A stretch of 64,000 nucleotides of DNA from Mesobacillus maritimus. GTDB taxonomy: Bacteria > Bacillota > Bacilli > Bacillales > Cytobacillaceae. Numbering within the stretch: position 1 is the first letter of the stretch; each line of letters opens with the position of its first letter. Location: assembly GCF_019749255.1 (NCBI RefSeq), contig NZ_JACWFH010000031.1, positions 1 through 64,000 of the forward strand, written 5' to 3'. Shown here piece after piece: positions 54,236-63,409 of the stretch. The notes below the pieces were generated by a model. The model searched no databases and was not told the DNA's origin. It saw nothing but the letters and a program-made list of their open reading frames with translations. The position numbers and the translations under genes are program-made.

Positions 54236-55075
54236 ATGTCATTAACCGAAAGGGAACTGAGGGTACTTGAAGAGTTAAAGGATTGGGAGGTATCCCTTTC
54301 TGAATATGTACCAAATGATTTAGAGTTGGTCTATGACAGGTATTTAGAACGAACATTCTCAATGCTTCCGGAAGAAGTACAGGAACAGTTTTTTGTTAAG
54401 TTCGATAGTTGGCTTTTCCATCTCCATTCTCTTATTCAAGGTTCACAATTACAGATGGACGCGAAGGATAGAATTATGTCAGCAGGTCGCGTATTTAATC
54501 CTGATATGGAGTCCATAGCGGATATGAAACATTTGTCTATTGAGCAAATCCAATTCATTGCCGATCAGCAGATTGCCAGGCACCGGCTATATTCCTTTGT
54601 TCAAGGTGGCATGTCTGGAAGTGGAGGCAACCTTGTCCTAGGCGCAGATATCCCTGCTATGGCAGTAATAAATCTACGGTCCGTCCAACTGATTGCCATG
54701 TCATATGGATTCGAGGTTAATACTCCTTTTGAGATGATGACAGCCTTGAAGGTTTTCCATACTGCTATGATGCCAAAAAGGTTGCAATACAGCGGCTGGA
54801 ATGAGTTGAAGGATGATTTGCAGCAAGCGGGAGATGACGATTTATATTTCTATCACGGAAAGGAAGAATTGACGGATATTACCTGGATCGAACAGCCGAT
54901 TAAACAAATCATGAAGGCCATCTTGATTCTCATGTTCAGGAAAAGAAAGCTGCAAGGAGTCCCAGTGATTAGTATGGCAATTGGGGCAAGCTCTAATTAT
55001 CAATTGACTAGGAAGGTAACCGATTTTACTCATAAATATTATCAAATGCGTTATTTTTTACATAGAGGAGTGTAG
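54236..55075 (+). CDS. EcsC family protein
   Basis: A 279-residue protein matching the EcsC domain: SLSEYVPNDLELVYDRYLERTFSMLPEEV at the start, a glycine-rich hydrophobic centre (FVQGGMSGSGGNLVLGADIPAMAVINLRSVQLIAMSYGFEV) that may associate with the membrane, and MAIGASSNYQLTRKVTDFTHKYYQMRYFL at the end. Function unknown; B. subtilis EcsC is linked to the EcsAB transporter, but this paralogue is separate. ATG 54236 has GGAGGG at 6-7 bases. moaB starts 3 bp after its stop, so they are co-transcribed. Confidence 0.85.
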   Translation: MSLTERELRVLEELKDWEVSLSEYVPNDLELVYDRYLERTFSMLPEEVQEQFFVKFDSWLFHLHSLIQGSQLQMDAKDRIMSAGRVFNPDMESIADMKHLSIEQIQFIADQQIARHRLYSFVQGGMSGSGGNLVLGADIPAMAVINLRSVQLIAMSYGFEVNTPFEMMTALKVFHTAMMPKRLQYSGWNELKDDLQQAGDDDLYFYHGKEELTDITWIEQPIKQIMKAILILMFRKRKLQGVPVISMAIGASSNYQLTRKVTDFTHKYYQMRYFLHRGV

Positions 55076-55078
55076 CCA

Positions 55079-55591
55079 ATGAGCACACAAGAACATAAAC
55101 AGGCTGCGCCAAATCAAGTGCACTGTAAAATTATCACCGTCAGTGATACAAGAAACAAAGATACAGATAAAAGTGGTAAGCTGATGATTGAAATGCTGGA
55201 GAATGCTGGGCATCTCATAACAGATTATGTAATTGTTAAAGATGAGGCAGAGCCTATCAAAAACGAAGTCTTAAAAGGCTGCAACAATCCAGATATTGAC
55301 GTTGTTCTCACAAACGGTGGAACAGGCATTGCCAAACGAGATGTCACCATCGAAACAGTTCAAAGTATATTTGAAAAAGAAATTACCGGATTTGGCGAGC
55401 TTTTTCGGATGTTAAGCTATCAAGAAGATATTGGATCAGCTGCAATACTTTCACGTGCTGCAGCGGGAGTTGTGAATGATAAAGCTGTATTTTCAACCCC
55501 TGGGTCCACCGGGGCTGTTCGACTAGCAATGGAAAAGTTAATTCTTCCAGAGATTGGTCACATCGTGAGAGAGTTAAAAAAGGACCTCTAA
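55079..55591 (+). CDS. moaB: MoaB/MogA-type molybdopterin adenylyltransferase
   Basis: A 170-residue MoCF-biosynthesis domain protein; members adenylate or bind molybdopterin during cofactor assembly. Motifs: VHCKIITVSDTRNKDTDKSG, VVLTNGGTGIAKRDVTIETV (the TGGTG.. substrate loop, about 80-99), FGELFRMLSYQEDIGSAAILSRA and FSTPGSTGAVRLAM. GAGGAGTG lies 6-8 bases before the ATG. It is separated from other moa genes here and paired with an ecsC-like gene, an arrangement that tells little about function. Confidence 0.92.
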   Translation: MSTQEHKQAAPNQVHCKIITVSDTRNKDTDKSGKLMIEMLENAGHLITDYVIVKDEAEPIKNEVLKGCNNPDIDVVLTNGGTGIAKRDVTIETVQSIFEKEITGFGELFRMLSYQEDIGSAAILSRAAAGVVNDKAVFSTPGSTGAVRLAMEKLILPEIGHIVRELKKDL

Positions 55592-55613
55592 CACAGAAAG
55601 ATTACCTTTTAAC

Positions 55614-55660
55614 AAAGACCGTTACAAAATGGATTATGCCATTATTGTAACGGTCTTTTG
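55614..55660. terminator. Bidirectional terminator after moaB
   Basis: AAAGACCGTTACAA (55614-55627), 17-base loop, TTGTAACGGTCTTTT (55645-55659). Confidence 0.88.
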
Positions 55661-55661
55661 A

Positions 55662-55976
55662 CTACATATGTGCTTTTGCTGTTACGTCTTGATGGGTCCG
55701 ATACCAGAGCCAGAGGTCATTGATAATTGATGCAAGTTCGGCAATATCACTGTTTAACTTGCAGGATTGTTTAAAGTCTGCTTCGTCGTTTAATGCTGCT
55801 TGCTTTCTATTAATCAAGTCCTCCAAATCTGCAATACGGTCAGGAATGCTGCCACGGATCTTTTCCCAATGAAGTAAAATTCCATATTGGGTTTCCTCAG
55901 AAAAGGTATCCCACTCTGTACTAAAAGCAGGTAACAATATACCTAACCTTTTATCCTCTTTAAAATATTCCTTCAT
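55662..55976 (-). CDS. Small conserved protein, function unknown
   Basis: A 104-residue soluble, largely helical protein beginning MKEYFKEDKRLGILLPAFSTEWD, with polar heptad-like stretches (IADLEDLINRKQAALNDEADF) and a C-terminal IINDLWLWYRTHQ. No signal peptide or membrane segment, no recognisable catalytic motif. ATG 55976 has GGGGTG nine bases upstream; a GTG four codons earlier is part of that site. It stands alone, convergent with moaB and divergent from argG. The pattern suggests a small helical-bundle protein; I do not recognise the family with certainty. Confidence 0.75.
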   Translation of the reverse strand: MKEYFKEDKRLGILLPAFSTEWDTFSEETQYGILLHWEKIRGSIPDRIADLEDLINRKQAALNDEADFKQSCKLNSDIAELASIINDLWLWYRTHQDVTAKAHM

Positions 55977-56138
55977 GATAAGCTTCACCCCGTTCTAATC
56001 CTGCTTCCATTTTACATCAATAGGTAAATAGCTTCCATTTATTTATGGATATTGCTCAAGAATCCACTTAGTTAAAAAATTTTAAAAAAATTTAGCCTTT
56101 AAGCATTGAAAAGTGAAGCAAAACCTGTTAAGTTTTAT

Positions 56139-56177
56139 TATAATGAATAAACATATATGAGATTGTATAAATATTCA
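56139..56177 (+). promoter_or_regulatory. argGH promoter -10 and two ARG boxes
   Basis: TATAAT at 56139-56144 (no good -35). ARG box-like TGAATAAACATATA (56144-56157) and the stronger TGTATAAATATTCA (56164-56177) have centres 20 bp apart, two helical turns. AhrC/ArgR hexamers bind such pairs; here they cover the start of transcription, so arginine should repress argGH. Confidence 0.65.
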
Positions 56178-56194
56178 AAGGGAGAGAATCATAA

Positions 56195-57403
56195 ATGACT
56201 GGAAATAAAAAAATAGTGCTTGCTTATTCAGGCGGGCTGGATACATCTGTTGCAATTAAATGGCTTCAAGAAAAAGGTTACGACGTTATCGCTTGTTGCT
56301 TAGATGTTGGTGAAGGAAAAGATTTAAACTTTGTTAAAGAAAAGGCCTTAAAAGTTGGCGCCGTTAAATCATATGTTCTTGATGTGAAAGAAGAGTATGC
56401 TCAGGAATATGCCCTTATCGCTCTTCAAGCTCATACATTATATGAAGGAAAGTACCCATTGGTATCAGCTCTTTCCCGCCCACTTATTTCAAAGAAGCTC
56501 GTGGAAGTAGCTGAAAAAGAAGGTGCTGTTGCAGTGGCACATGGTTGTACTGGAAAGGGAAATGACCAAGTTCGCTTTGAAGTATCCATTAAAGCTTTAA
56601 ATCCTGACTTGGAAGTTCTTGCACCTGTACGTGATTGGAAATGGTCTCGTGAAGAAGAGATTGAATACGCGGTTCAAAATAATATTCCGATTCCAATCAA
56701 TCTTGATAGTCCATTTTCTATTGACCAAAATCTATGGGGCCGTAGCAACGAATGTGGAATTCTTGAAGATCCATGGGCTGCTCCACCAAAGGAAGCTTTT
56801 GAGCTAACGAATGAACTTGAAGATACACCAGATACACCAGAAATCGTTGAAATTGAGTTTGAACAAGGTGTACCTGTATCCTTAAACGGGAAATCTTTCT
56901 CTTTAGCACAGCTTATCCTTGAACTGAATATCCTTGCTGGGAAACATGGTGTAGGTCGTGTTGACCATGTTGAAAACCGTCTAGTTGGTATCAAATCTCG
57001 TGAAGTCTATGAAGTACCAGGTGCATTGACACTGATAAAGGCTCATAAAGAACTAGAAGATATTACTCTAGTAAAAGAAGTCGCACACTTTAAGCCAGTT
57101 ATTGAAAAGAAGATTACCGAAATGATTTATGAAGGCTTATGGTTCTCTCCATTGCGTCCAGCACTTGAAGCATTCTTAAAGGAAACGCAGAAATATGTGA
57201 CAGGTACCGTAAGAGTGAAACTATTTAAGGGTCATGCAATTATTGAAGGAAGAAAGTCTCCTTATTCTTTATATAATGAAAAACTAGCAACTTATACAAA
57301 AGAAGATGAATTTGATCATGCTGCAGCCGTAGGCTTTATCAACCTATGGGGACTTCCAACAAAAGTGCAAAGCATGGTACAAGGCAAGAAGGTGAATGTG
57401 TGA
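56195..57403 (+). CDS. argG: Argininosuccinate synthase
   Basis: Joins citrulline and aspartate with ATP, 402 residues. PP-loop motif [17 protein letters not shown] (about 9-25), [33 protein letters not shown] and [28 protein letters not shown] lies 8-9 bases before the ATG. argH overlaps the stop by four bases (GTGA), so translation is coupled. Upstream lie two ARG boxes. With argH it completes arginine synthesis from citrulline; the earlier arg genes are not here. Confidence 0.97.
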   Translation: MTGNKKIVLAYSGGLDTSVAIKWLQEKGYDVIACCLDVGEGKDLNFVKEKALKVGAVKSYVLDVKEEYAQEYALIALQAHTLYEGKYPLVSALSRPLISKKLVEVAEKEGAVAVAHGCTGKGNDQVRFEVSIKALNPDLEVLAPVRDWKWSREEEIEYAVQNNIPIPINLDSPFSIDQNLWGRSNECGILEDPWAAPPKEAFELTNELEDTPDTPEIVEIEFEQGVPVSLNGKSFSLAQLILELNILAGKHGVGRVDHVENRLVGIKSREVYEVPGALTLIKAHKELEDITLVKEVAHFKPVIEKKITEMIYEGLWFSPLRPALEAFLKETQKYVTGTVRVKLFKGHAIIEGRKSPYSLYNEKLATYTKEDEFDHAAAVGFINLWGLPTKVQSMVQGKKVNV

Positions 57404-58785
57404 AAAAACTATGGGGCGGCCGGTTCACGGCTTCCGCTGAAGAATGGGTCGATGAATTTGGAGCATCAATTTCTTTTGATCAGGAACTAGTTCTTGAAGA
57501 TATCCAAGGAAGTATCGCCCATGCAACCATGTTAGCTAAGTGTGGAATTTTAACAGCAGAGGAAGCAAGTACAATCGTTACCGGTTTAAAAACATTAAAG
57601 GAAAAAGCAGAGAAAAAGGAACTAGAATTCTCTACTAAATATGAAGATATTCACTTGAACTTGGAGCACTTGTTAACAGAGCTTGTCGGGCCAGTAGGCG
57701 GCAAGCTCCATACTGCAAGAAGTCGTAATGACCAAGTAGCTACAGATATGCATTTGTACTTGCGCGAACAAGTAAAACAAACAGGAATACTTATCAACGA
57801 GTTTCAATCTGTTTTACTTAAGAAGGCAGAGGAGCATGTTGAGACGATAATGCCTGGCTATACTCATCTGCAAAGAGCACAACCAATCTCATTTGGGCAT
57901 CACTTAATGGCCTATTTCTGGATGCTTGAGCGAGATAAGCAACGTTTTCTTAGTGCCTTAGAGCGTATTAACATAAGCCCACTAGGAGCCGGCGCTCTTG
58001 CAGGGACGACCTTCCCAATTGATCGTGAGTATAGTGCTGAATTGCTTGGATTTGAAGGTATTTACCAGAACAGTCTTGATGCGGTAAGTGACCGGGACTT
58101 TATCCTTGAATTTATGTCTGCAAGTTCAATTATGATGATGCACTTATCTAGGTTTGCTGAAGAAATCATTCTCTGGTCTAGCCAAGAGTTCCGTTTTATT
58201 GAATTAGATGATACTTTTGCGACAGGATCAAGCATCATGCCGCAGAAGAAAAATCCAGATATGGCAGAGTTGATTAGAGGAAAAACTGGCAGAGTTTATG
58301 GAGGCTTGATGAGCCTGCTGACAATCCTGAAGGGACTTCCGCTAGCCTATAATAAGGACATGCAGGAAGATAAAGAAGGAATGTTTGATACTGTGAAAAC
58401 AGTACAAGGCTCCTTGAAAATTTTTGCTGGCATGGTAGAAAGCATGACCGTGAACAAAGACAATATGGAATCTTCGGTAACAAAAGATTTCTCCAATGCT
58501 ACAGAACTAGCAGATTACCTTGCTGCAAAAGGGATGCCTTTTAGAGAAGCACATGAGGTAGTAGGAAAACTAGTACTACACTGCATCCAAAAAGGTTGTT
58601 ACTTAGCGGACTTATCTTTTAATGAATTTAAGCAATCTAGTTCATTATTTGAAGAAGATATTTATGATGCATTGAACCCTTATAACGCTGTCGTTCGTAG
58701 AAATTCTGCCGGGGGTACAGGCTTCTCTGAAGTAAATGCGCAAATTAAAAAAGGGAAGCTTCTCATCGAAGCAGACCAATCATAG
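57400..58785 (+). CDS. argH: Argininosuccinate lyase
   Basis: Splits argininosuccinate into arginine and fumarate, 461 residues as in B. subtilis. Fumarase/aspartase superfamily: [18 protein letters not shown] at the start, [35 protein letters not shown] (catalytic His), and the signature [20 protein letters not shown] with the catalytic Ser loop. The start is GTG 57400, which overlaps the argG TGA; AAGGTG lies 7-8 bases upstream. A longer frame from 57346 lies inside argG and is rejected. It ends at a terminator shared with uspA. Confidence 0.97.
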   Translation: MKKLWGGRFTASAEEWVDEFGASISFDQELVLEDIQGSIAHATMLAKCGILTAEEASTIVTGLKTLKEKAEKKELEFSTKYEDIHLNLEHLLTELVGPVGGKLHTARSRNDQVATDMHLYLREQVKQTGILINEFQSVLLKKAEEHVETIMPGYTHLQRAQPISFGHHLMAYFWMLERDKQRFLSALERINISPLGAGALAGTTFPIDREYSAELLGFEGIYQNSLDAVSDRDFILEFMSASSIMMMHLSRFAEEIILWSSQEFRFIELDDTFATGSSIMPQKKNPDMAELIRGKTGRVYGGLMSLLTILKGLPLAYNKDMQEDKEGMFDTVKTVQGSLKIFAGMVESMTVNKDNMESSVTKDFSNATELADYLAAKGMPFREAHEVVGKLVLHCIQKGCYLADLSFNEFKQSSSLFEEDIYDALNPYNAVVRRNSAGGTGFSEVNAQIKKGKLLIEADQS

Positions 58786-58792
58786 GAATAAT

Positions 58793-58826
58793 AAAAGCAC
58801 GCCGCCTACTAGGCCGCGTGCTTTTT
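58793..58826. terminator. Bidirectional terminator between argH and uspA
   Basis: AAAAGCACGC (58793-58802), loop, GCGTGCTTTTT (58816-58826). Confidence 0.88.
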
Positions 58827-58867
58827 CAAGATTTATTGTTTATTTTAAGAAGAGAATGGTTCAATCG

Positions 58868-59320
58868 TTATTCTTCTTCCTTTTCTGTTCGAATAATCAT
58901 AACATCACAAGGAGCATATCGAACAATGTGTTCGGAAACACTGCCGATAAAGAAGCGTTCAACTGCGTTCATACCTGTGGCACCACAAATGATTAAGTCA
59001 ACGTTGAACTTTTTAGCGATTTCTTTTGCAATTTTGACTTTTGGAGAACCGTACTCAATTTCATAGGTCACTTCTCTTACTCCAGCGTCTATTGCTTGTA
59101 GTTTGTAGTTTTCAAGGAGTTCTTTGGCAAATTCTTTTGCGCGTTCAGAGATGGTTCGATCATAGGCCTCAACCGTAGCAAAGGTCCTCAAATCAATAAC
59201 GTGAGTCATAATCAGCTTTGCATCGTTCCTTTTAGCTACTTCGACCGCCTTTTTGAATGCCCAAGCCGCTTCTTTGGATCCGTCAACAGCAACTAATACA
59301 TTTTTATATGTCAGTCCCAT
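58868..59320 (-). CDS. Universal stress protein, UspA family
   Basis: A 150-residue single-domain Usp. KNVLVAVDGSKEAAWAFKKAVEVA at the start and the ATP-binding signature GATGMNAVERFFIGSVSEHIVRYAPCDVMIIR near the end (G-2x-G-9x-G-S), so ATP-binding type. AAAGGAGGAGG lies 6-10 bases before the ATG. Cytoplasmic; role in stress survival by family. It faces argH and diverges from a 50-codon gene. Confidence 0.92.
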   Translation of the reverse strand: MGLTYKNVLVAVDGSKEAAWAFKKAVEVAKRNDAKLIMTHVIDLRTFATVEAYDRTISERAKEFAKELLENYKLQAIDAGVREVTYEIEYGSPKVKIAKEIAKKFNVDLIICGATGMNAVERFFIGSVSEHIVRYAPCDVMIIRTEKEEE

Positions 59321-59415
59321 TGTTATCCTCCTCCTTTACCTTAATTATACAGTAATTTTTATAGTATGGATGTTACAAACTAACGAACAATATAGAGTGG
59401 AAGGGGGGCGAAATA

Positions 59416-59568
59416 ATGGGAAAACCTAAACGCAATGACCGTGAAACGTATACTTACAATGACTCAGGAAGCTTGGAAGTTACTCAGCAAATTATGGACT
59501 CATACAATAGTGGAGTAATAGACCCAACCAGTGGAGAAGCAGAGATTTCACTAAGAAGCGAAGAATAG
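59416..59568 (+). CDS. 50-residue conserved-looking small protein (possibly YozQ/DUF4025-like)
   Basis: A frame of 50 codons encoding MGKPKRNDRETYTYNDSGSL.. and ending SGEAEISLRSEE. Strong ribosome site AAGGGGGG eight bases before the ATG and a canonical terminator 9 bp after the stop show that it is a real gene. The product is hydrophilic and acidic, lacks a signal peptide or Cys, and contains EVTQQIMDSYNSGVID. It may belong to the short YozQ/DUF4025 proteins of bacilli, which I recall only loosely. Function unknown. It lies between uspA (divergent) and ald (same strand, separate transcript). Confidence 0.75.
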   Translation: MGKPKRNDRETYTYNDSGSLEVTQQIMDSYNSGVIDPTSGEAEISLRSEE

Positions 59569-59576
59569 GTTTTGAG

Positions 59577-59607
59577 AACAAGCTGTAAAAACTCAGCTTG
59601 TTTTTTG
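59577..59607 (+). terminator. Terminator of the 50-codon gene
   Basis: AACAAGCTG (59577-59585), 8-base loop, CAGCTTGTTTTTTG (59594-59607). Confidence 0.9.
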
Positions 59608-59684
59608 CTGTTTTTTCATCTAAAATAACCTCAAGTGGAGAGTGAAAATTTAGACTATTCTTTCTCGTATTGGGGGACTAATTA

Positions 59685-60806
59685 GTGCGAATCGGTGTAC
59701 CTAAAGAAATAAAAAATAATGAAAACCGGATTGCCATGACACCTGCTGGAGTTGTGAACCTTACTCAGTTTGGTCATGAGGTTTTGGTTGAGAAAAATGC
59801 TGGTCTCGGATCAGGGTTTACAGACGATGACTTCCTTCAAGCTGGTGCAAAGATTGTCTCAACTGCTAAGGATGCATGGAGTGCGGAAATGGTTATGAAA
59901 GTGAAGGAGCCCCTCGCAGAAGAGTTCTCATATTTTCACGAGGGGTTGATTTTATTTACTTATTTACATCTTGCGCCCGAGCCTGCATTAACAAAGGCAT
60001 TAACAGAGAAAAAGGTAATTGGAATTGCATATGAAACCATCCAACTACCAAACGGGAGCCTGCCGCTCCTTACCCCTATGAGTGAAGTAGCAGGGAGGAT
60101 GGCACCTCAAGTCGGAGCGCAATTTTTAGAAAAGGTACATGGGGGAAGAGGGATTCTTCTTGCAGGTGTACCTGGTGTTCAAAGAGGAAAGGTGGTCATC
60201 ATTGGGGGCGGTGTCGCTGGTACCAATGCGGCGAAAATGGCTATTGGACTCGGCGCAGAGGTCACAATTATTGATTTAAATCCTGACCGGTTACGGCAGC
60301 TTGATGATATTTTTGGACACGATATCACCACCCTTATTTCAAACCCTTATAATATTGCTGAAGCTGTAAAATACGCTGATTTAGTAATTGGTGCTGTGCT
60401 CATACCAGGTGCACGGGCCCCTAAATTGGTCACTGAAGAAATGATTAAGTCAATGAAACCTGGATCAGTTGTCATCGATATTGCCATTGATCAGGGAGGA
60501 ATCTTTGAGACCACGGACAGAATTACCACTCACGACCAACCTACCTATGAAAAACATGGAGTCGTTCACTATGCTGTGGCAAATATGCCTGGAGCTGTTC
60601 CGAGAACCTCAACCATTGCGCTTACAAATGTAACGGTCCCATATGCTGCTCAAATTGCGAATAAAGGGTATAGACAAGCTTGCCTTGAAAACGAAGCGAT
60701 ATTAAAAGGGATTAATACACTTAATGGACAGATAACCTATAAAGCAGTCGCCGAGGCGCAGAATTTGTCCTACTCGGATGCCCGAGCATTCTTACTACAA
60801 TCTTAG
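59685..60806 (+). CDS. ald: L-alanine dehydrogenase
   Basis: NAD-dependent oxidative deamination of alanine to pyruvate, 373 residues. It feeds alanine carbon into central metabolism and is needed for normal sporulation in B. subtilis. Motifs: [31 protein letters not shown] (catalytic Lys ~75), FTYLHLAPE (catalytic His ~96), NAD loop [21 protein letters not shown] (~170-190) and [18 protein letters not shown]. Start GTG 59685 with GGGGGA about 8 bases upstream. Own terminator at 60814. Confidence 0.97.
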   Translation: MRIGVPKEIKNNENRIAMTPAGVVNLTQFGHEVLVEKNAGLGSGFTDDDFLQAGAKIVSTAKDAWSAEMVMKVKEPLAEEFSYFHEGLILFTYLHLAPEPALTKALTEKKVIGIAYETIQLPNGSLPLLTPMSEVAGRMAPQVGAQFLEKVHGGRGILLAGVPGVQRGKVVIIGGGVAGTNAAKMAIGLGAEVTIIDLNPDRLRQLDDIFGHDITTLISNPYNIAEAVKYADLVIGAVLIPGARAPKLVTEEMIKSMKPGSVVIDIAIDQGGIFETTDRITTHDQPTYEKHGVVHYAVANMPGAVPRTSTIALTNVTVPYAAQIANKGYRQACLENEAILKGINTLNGQITYKAVAEAQNLSYSDARAFLLQS

Positions 60807-60813
60807 AAGGTAA

Positions 60814-60845
60814 AAAAGATTCAGGATACTCTGGGTCTTTTTCTT
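60814..60845 (+). terminator. Terminator of ald
   Basis: AAAAGATTCAG (60814-60824), 6-base loop, CTGGGTCTTTTT (60831-60842), with two G-U pairs. Confidence 0.78.
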
Positions 60846-61056
60846 TGGCTCTTTTCTTGCTCTTGGATACATATTAGGTTGGATTGTTTTGTTTCGGATT
60901 TTAACAATAACCTTTACGAAAACAGCCATTTCTTTTTATTAGATTGTGAAATATGTCAATTAGAGTAAATTTATAGTATATTGTTAATGGTGGAAAAATG
61001 GTCTGCAGTCTAAGAGCAGTAGGCTATAGCTAATTTTTATCATGAGGAGTGTCACG

Positions 61057-61992
61057 ATGGAAAACGTACTTATTTTTGGGCATAAGAACCCTGATACTGA
61101 TTCAATTTGTTCAGCGCTTGCTTATGCAAATTTAAAAAAGAAACTTGGCGCAAATGTAGAAGCTGTTCGTCTTGGTCAAATCAATGGTGAAACAGCCTAT
61201 GCGTTAGATTATTTTAAGGCTGAAGAGCCTCGACTTGTTGAACAAATAGCGGATGAGGCAAAAAGCGTCATTCTAGTTGACCATAATGAACGTCAGCAAA
61301 GTGCAGACGGAATTGAAAAAGTCAAAATTACCGAAGTAATTGATCATCATCGCGTTGCTAATTTCGAAACTAGTGATCCATTATACTTCCGTGTAGAGCC
61401 TGTTGGTTGTACGGCAACAATTCTAAACAAAATGTATAAAGAAAATAATGTGGAGCTTGATAAGCAAACAGCTGGATTAATGTTATCAGCGATTATCTCT
61501 GACTCTTTATTATTTAAATCTCCAACATGCACAGAGCAAGATGTAGCCGCTGCGAAAGAGCTTGCAGAAATTGCTGGTGTCAATGCTGAGGAGTATGGAC
61601 TTGAAATGCTAAAAGCTGGTGCTGATTTGAGTAGTAAAACAACAGAAGAACTAATTTCCCTAGATGCAAAAGAATTTTCAATGGGAAATTCAAAGGTTGA
61701 AATTGCCCAAGTTAATACAGTTGATGTGAACGAAGTGTTGGCGCGCCAAGCAGAGCTTGAAGATGTAATTGGAAAGGTAATTGCTGAAAAAGAGTTAGAT
61801 TTATTCCTTTTAGTTATTACAGATATCCTAACAAATGATTCTGCAGCGCTTGCGTTAGGGAAAGAGTCAAGTGCAGTTGAAGAAGCGTTTAAGGTGACTT
61901 TGGAAAACAATACGGCAATCTTAAAAGGTGTCGTTTCTCGTAAGAAACAAGTTGTACCTGTATTAACAGATACCCTTGTTGCAAGAGGATAA
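61057..61992 (+). CDS. ppaC: Manganese-dependent inorganic pyrophosphatase (family II)
   Basis: DHH-family enzyme that hydrolyses pyrophosphate, 311 residues (309 in B. subtilis). Metal motifs: [19 protein letters not shown] (His9, Asp13, Asp15), LVDHNERQQ (Asp ~75), [14 protein letters not shown] (DHH, ~97) and [16 protein letters not shown]. The DHHA2 C-terminal domain follows. ATG 61057 has GAGGAGT 6-7 bases upstream; a frame starting five codons earlier overlaps this site. The gene ends at a strong terminator that isolates it from the downstream tandem array. Confidence 0.96.
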   Translation: MENVLIFGHKNPDTDSICSALAYANLKKKLGANVEAVRLGQINGETAYALDYFKAEEPRLVEQIADEAKSVILVDHNERQQSADGIEKVKITEVIDHHRVANFETSDPLYFRVEPVGCTATILNKMYKENNVELDKQTAGLMLSAIISDSLLFKSPTCTEQDVAAAKELAEIAGVNAEEYGLEMLKAGADLSSKTTEELISLDAKEFSMGNSKVEIAQVNTVDVNEVLARQAELEDVIGKVIAEKELDLFLLVITDILTNDSAALALGKESSAVEEAFKVTLENNTAILKGVVSRKKQVVPVLTDTLVARG

Positions 61993-62000
61993 TAGAGGTG

Positions 62001-62036
62001 AACCGTTCCTTTAAGTTATGAAGGGACGGTTTTTTA
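62001..62036 (+). terminator. Terminator of ppaC
   Basis: AACCGTTCCTT (62001-62011), 9-base loop, AAGGGACGGTTTTTT (62021-62035). Confidence 0.9.
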
Positions 62037-62043
62037 TTTGGGG

Positions 62044-62622
62044 AGTTTTGTCCTTGGGGGTGTGCCTGAAAGGCAAAGTGGAGCAAGAAAGGTTGGTTTC
62101 GTCCAGATGGTGGTGTGTCTCAAGGACAAAATGAATTGTAAAAAAGGAGAAATTGTCTATGATGGTGTGTCTCAAAGACAAAATGAATTGAAAGTAGGAG
62201 AAATTGTCTATGATGGTGTGTCTCAAGGACAAAATGAAGTGAAAAAAGGAGAAATTGTCTATGACGGTGTGTCTTAAAGACAAAATGAAGTGAAAATGGA
62301 GGAAATTGTCTATGATGGTGTATCTCAAGGATAAAATGAAGTGAAAGAGGGAGAAATTGTCTATGATGGTGTGTCTCAAGGACAAAATGAAGTGAAAAAA
62401 GGAGAAATTGTCTATGATGTTGTGTCTCAAAGACAAAATGAATTGAAAGTAGGAGAAATTGTCTATGATGGTGTGTCTCAAAGACAAAATGAATTGAAAA
62501 AAGGAGAAATTGTCTATAATGGTGTGTCTCAAAGACAAAATGAAGTGAAAAAGGGAAAGTGTTGTCCATGAAAAAGAGTCTCAAGGACAAAAAGAAGCTA
62601 GAGAATAATAGTTTTGTCCTTG
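62044..62622 (+). repeat. Tandem array of a 51-bp unit with hairpins and mini-ORFs
   Basis: GGAGAAATTG (or a one-base variant) recurs at 62146, 62197, 62248, 62299, 62350, 62401, 62452 and 62503, a period of exactly 51; diverged units flank both sides (about 62060-62145 and 62554-62600). Each unit contains GGAG, nine bases, then ATG-ATG-GTG-TGT-CTC-AAA-GAC-AAA-ATG-AAK-TGA, encoding MMVCLKDKMN or MMVCLKDKMK (62159-62191, 62210-62242, 62261-62293, 62312-62344, 62363-62395, 62414-62446, 62465-62497, and 62519-62548 from the second ATG). TGTCT-CAA-AGACA forms a hairpin in each unit. AGTTTTGTCCTTG occurs at both edges (62044-62056 and 62610-62622) and is the inverse of the unit's CAAGGACAAAA. The array lies between two facing terminators. 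Confidence 0.92.
62582..62622. repeat. Edge hairpin of the 51-bp array
   Basis: CAAGGACAAAA (62582-62592) and TTTTGTCCTTG (62612-62622) form a perfect 11-bp stem with a 19-base loop at the right border of the array. Confidence 0.8.
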
Positions 62623-62649
62623 ATAAACTTCCTGATAGGTTAACGCTAA

Positions 62650-62685
62650 AAGAAAAAACGCTTGGACCCACCCAAACGTCTTTTG
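62650..62685 (-). terminator. Terminator of deoC
   Basis: On the minus strand ACGTTTGG (62672-62679 reversed), GTGGGT loop, CCAAGCGTTTTTTCTTTT. It lies about 55 bp past the deoC stop. Confidence 0.8.
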
Positions 62686-62734
62686 TGAAAAAATTTATTA
62701 TCTTTTGCAGTGACTTGCACTAATTGACTTACTA

Positions 62735-63409
62735 TTAATAAGCCGAATCAGAGATTTGTCCATTAACGATGGCAATTCCAGAGCTTGCCCCGATTCTAGT
62801 AGCGCCAGCTTCAATCATGGATTGTGCATCTTCAAGACTTCTTACTCCCCCGGATGCTTTTACACCAATGGAAGGACCAACCACTTTTCTCATCAAAGCG
62901 ATATCTTCTTTCGTTGCTCCGCCAGTTGAGAATCCAGTAGAAGTTTTTACGAAATCAGCGCCTGCTTGAACAGCGAGTTTGCAAGCAGTCTCCTTTTCTT
63001 CATCTGTTAAAAGGGATGTCTCGATGATAACCTTTGTCAAAGCTTTCCCTTTGGCTGCCTCAACGACTGCCTTGATATCCCTCTCAACTACTTCGAATTG
63101 CTTGCTTTTAAGGGCGCCGATATTGATGACCATATCGACTTCACCAGCACCATTTTCAATTGCATTTTTCGTTTCATATGCTTTTACATCAGAAGTGTTT
63201 GCACCAAGTGGGAAGCCGATAACCGTACAAACCTTTACTTCAGGAGTATCTTTTAAGATTTCTGCTGCAGTTTTCACCCAAGTAGGATTGACACATACTG
63301 AAGCAAATTTATGTTCTTTAGCTTCTTCAGCTAATTTAATAATTTCTGCCTCAGTTGCATTGGCTTTTAGTAGAGTGTGATCGATCATTTGTGCTAGTTG
63401 TGTTGTCAT
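62735..63409 (-). CDS. deoC: Deoxyribose-phosphate aldolase
   Basis: Class I aldolase that splits 2-deoxyribose 5-phosphate into glyceraldehyde 3-phosphate and acetaldehyde during deoxynucleoside catabolism. 224 residues. Schiff-base Lys in [17 protein letters not shown] (~153), partner Lys in [14 protein letters not shown], Asp in [12 protein letters not shown] and [19 protein letters not shown] lies 9-10 bases before the ATG. Here it is alone, without the dra-nupC-pdp neighbours of B. subtilis. The upstream spacer (63410-63548) is AT-rich and holds its promoter. Confidence 0.95.
   Translation of the reverse strand: MTTQLAQMIDHTLLKANATEAEIIKLAEEAKEHKFASVCVNPTWVKTAAEILKDTPEVKVCTVIGFPLGANTSDVKAYETKNAIENGAGEVDMVINIGALKSKQFEVVERDIKAVVEAAKGKALTKVIIETSLLTDEEKETACKLAVQAGADFVKTSTGFSTGGATKEDIALMRKVVGPSIGVKASGGVRSLEDAQSMIEAGATRIGASSGIAIVNGQISDSAY

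Noticed and set aside
62011-62538. 175-codon minus-strand frame (17-residue repeat) over the 51-bp array
   Set aside because: No ribosome site, it starts at a TTG within a repeat, and it follows from a period divisible by three; a second minus frame is open as well.
62038-62571. Two longer plus-strand frames (79 and 76 codons) across the 51-bp array
   Set aside because: Interrupted by stops in the middle copies (for example TAA at 62275) and not linked to the ribosome sites.
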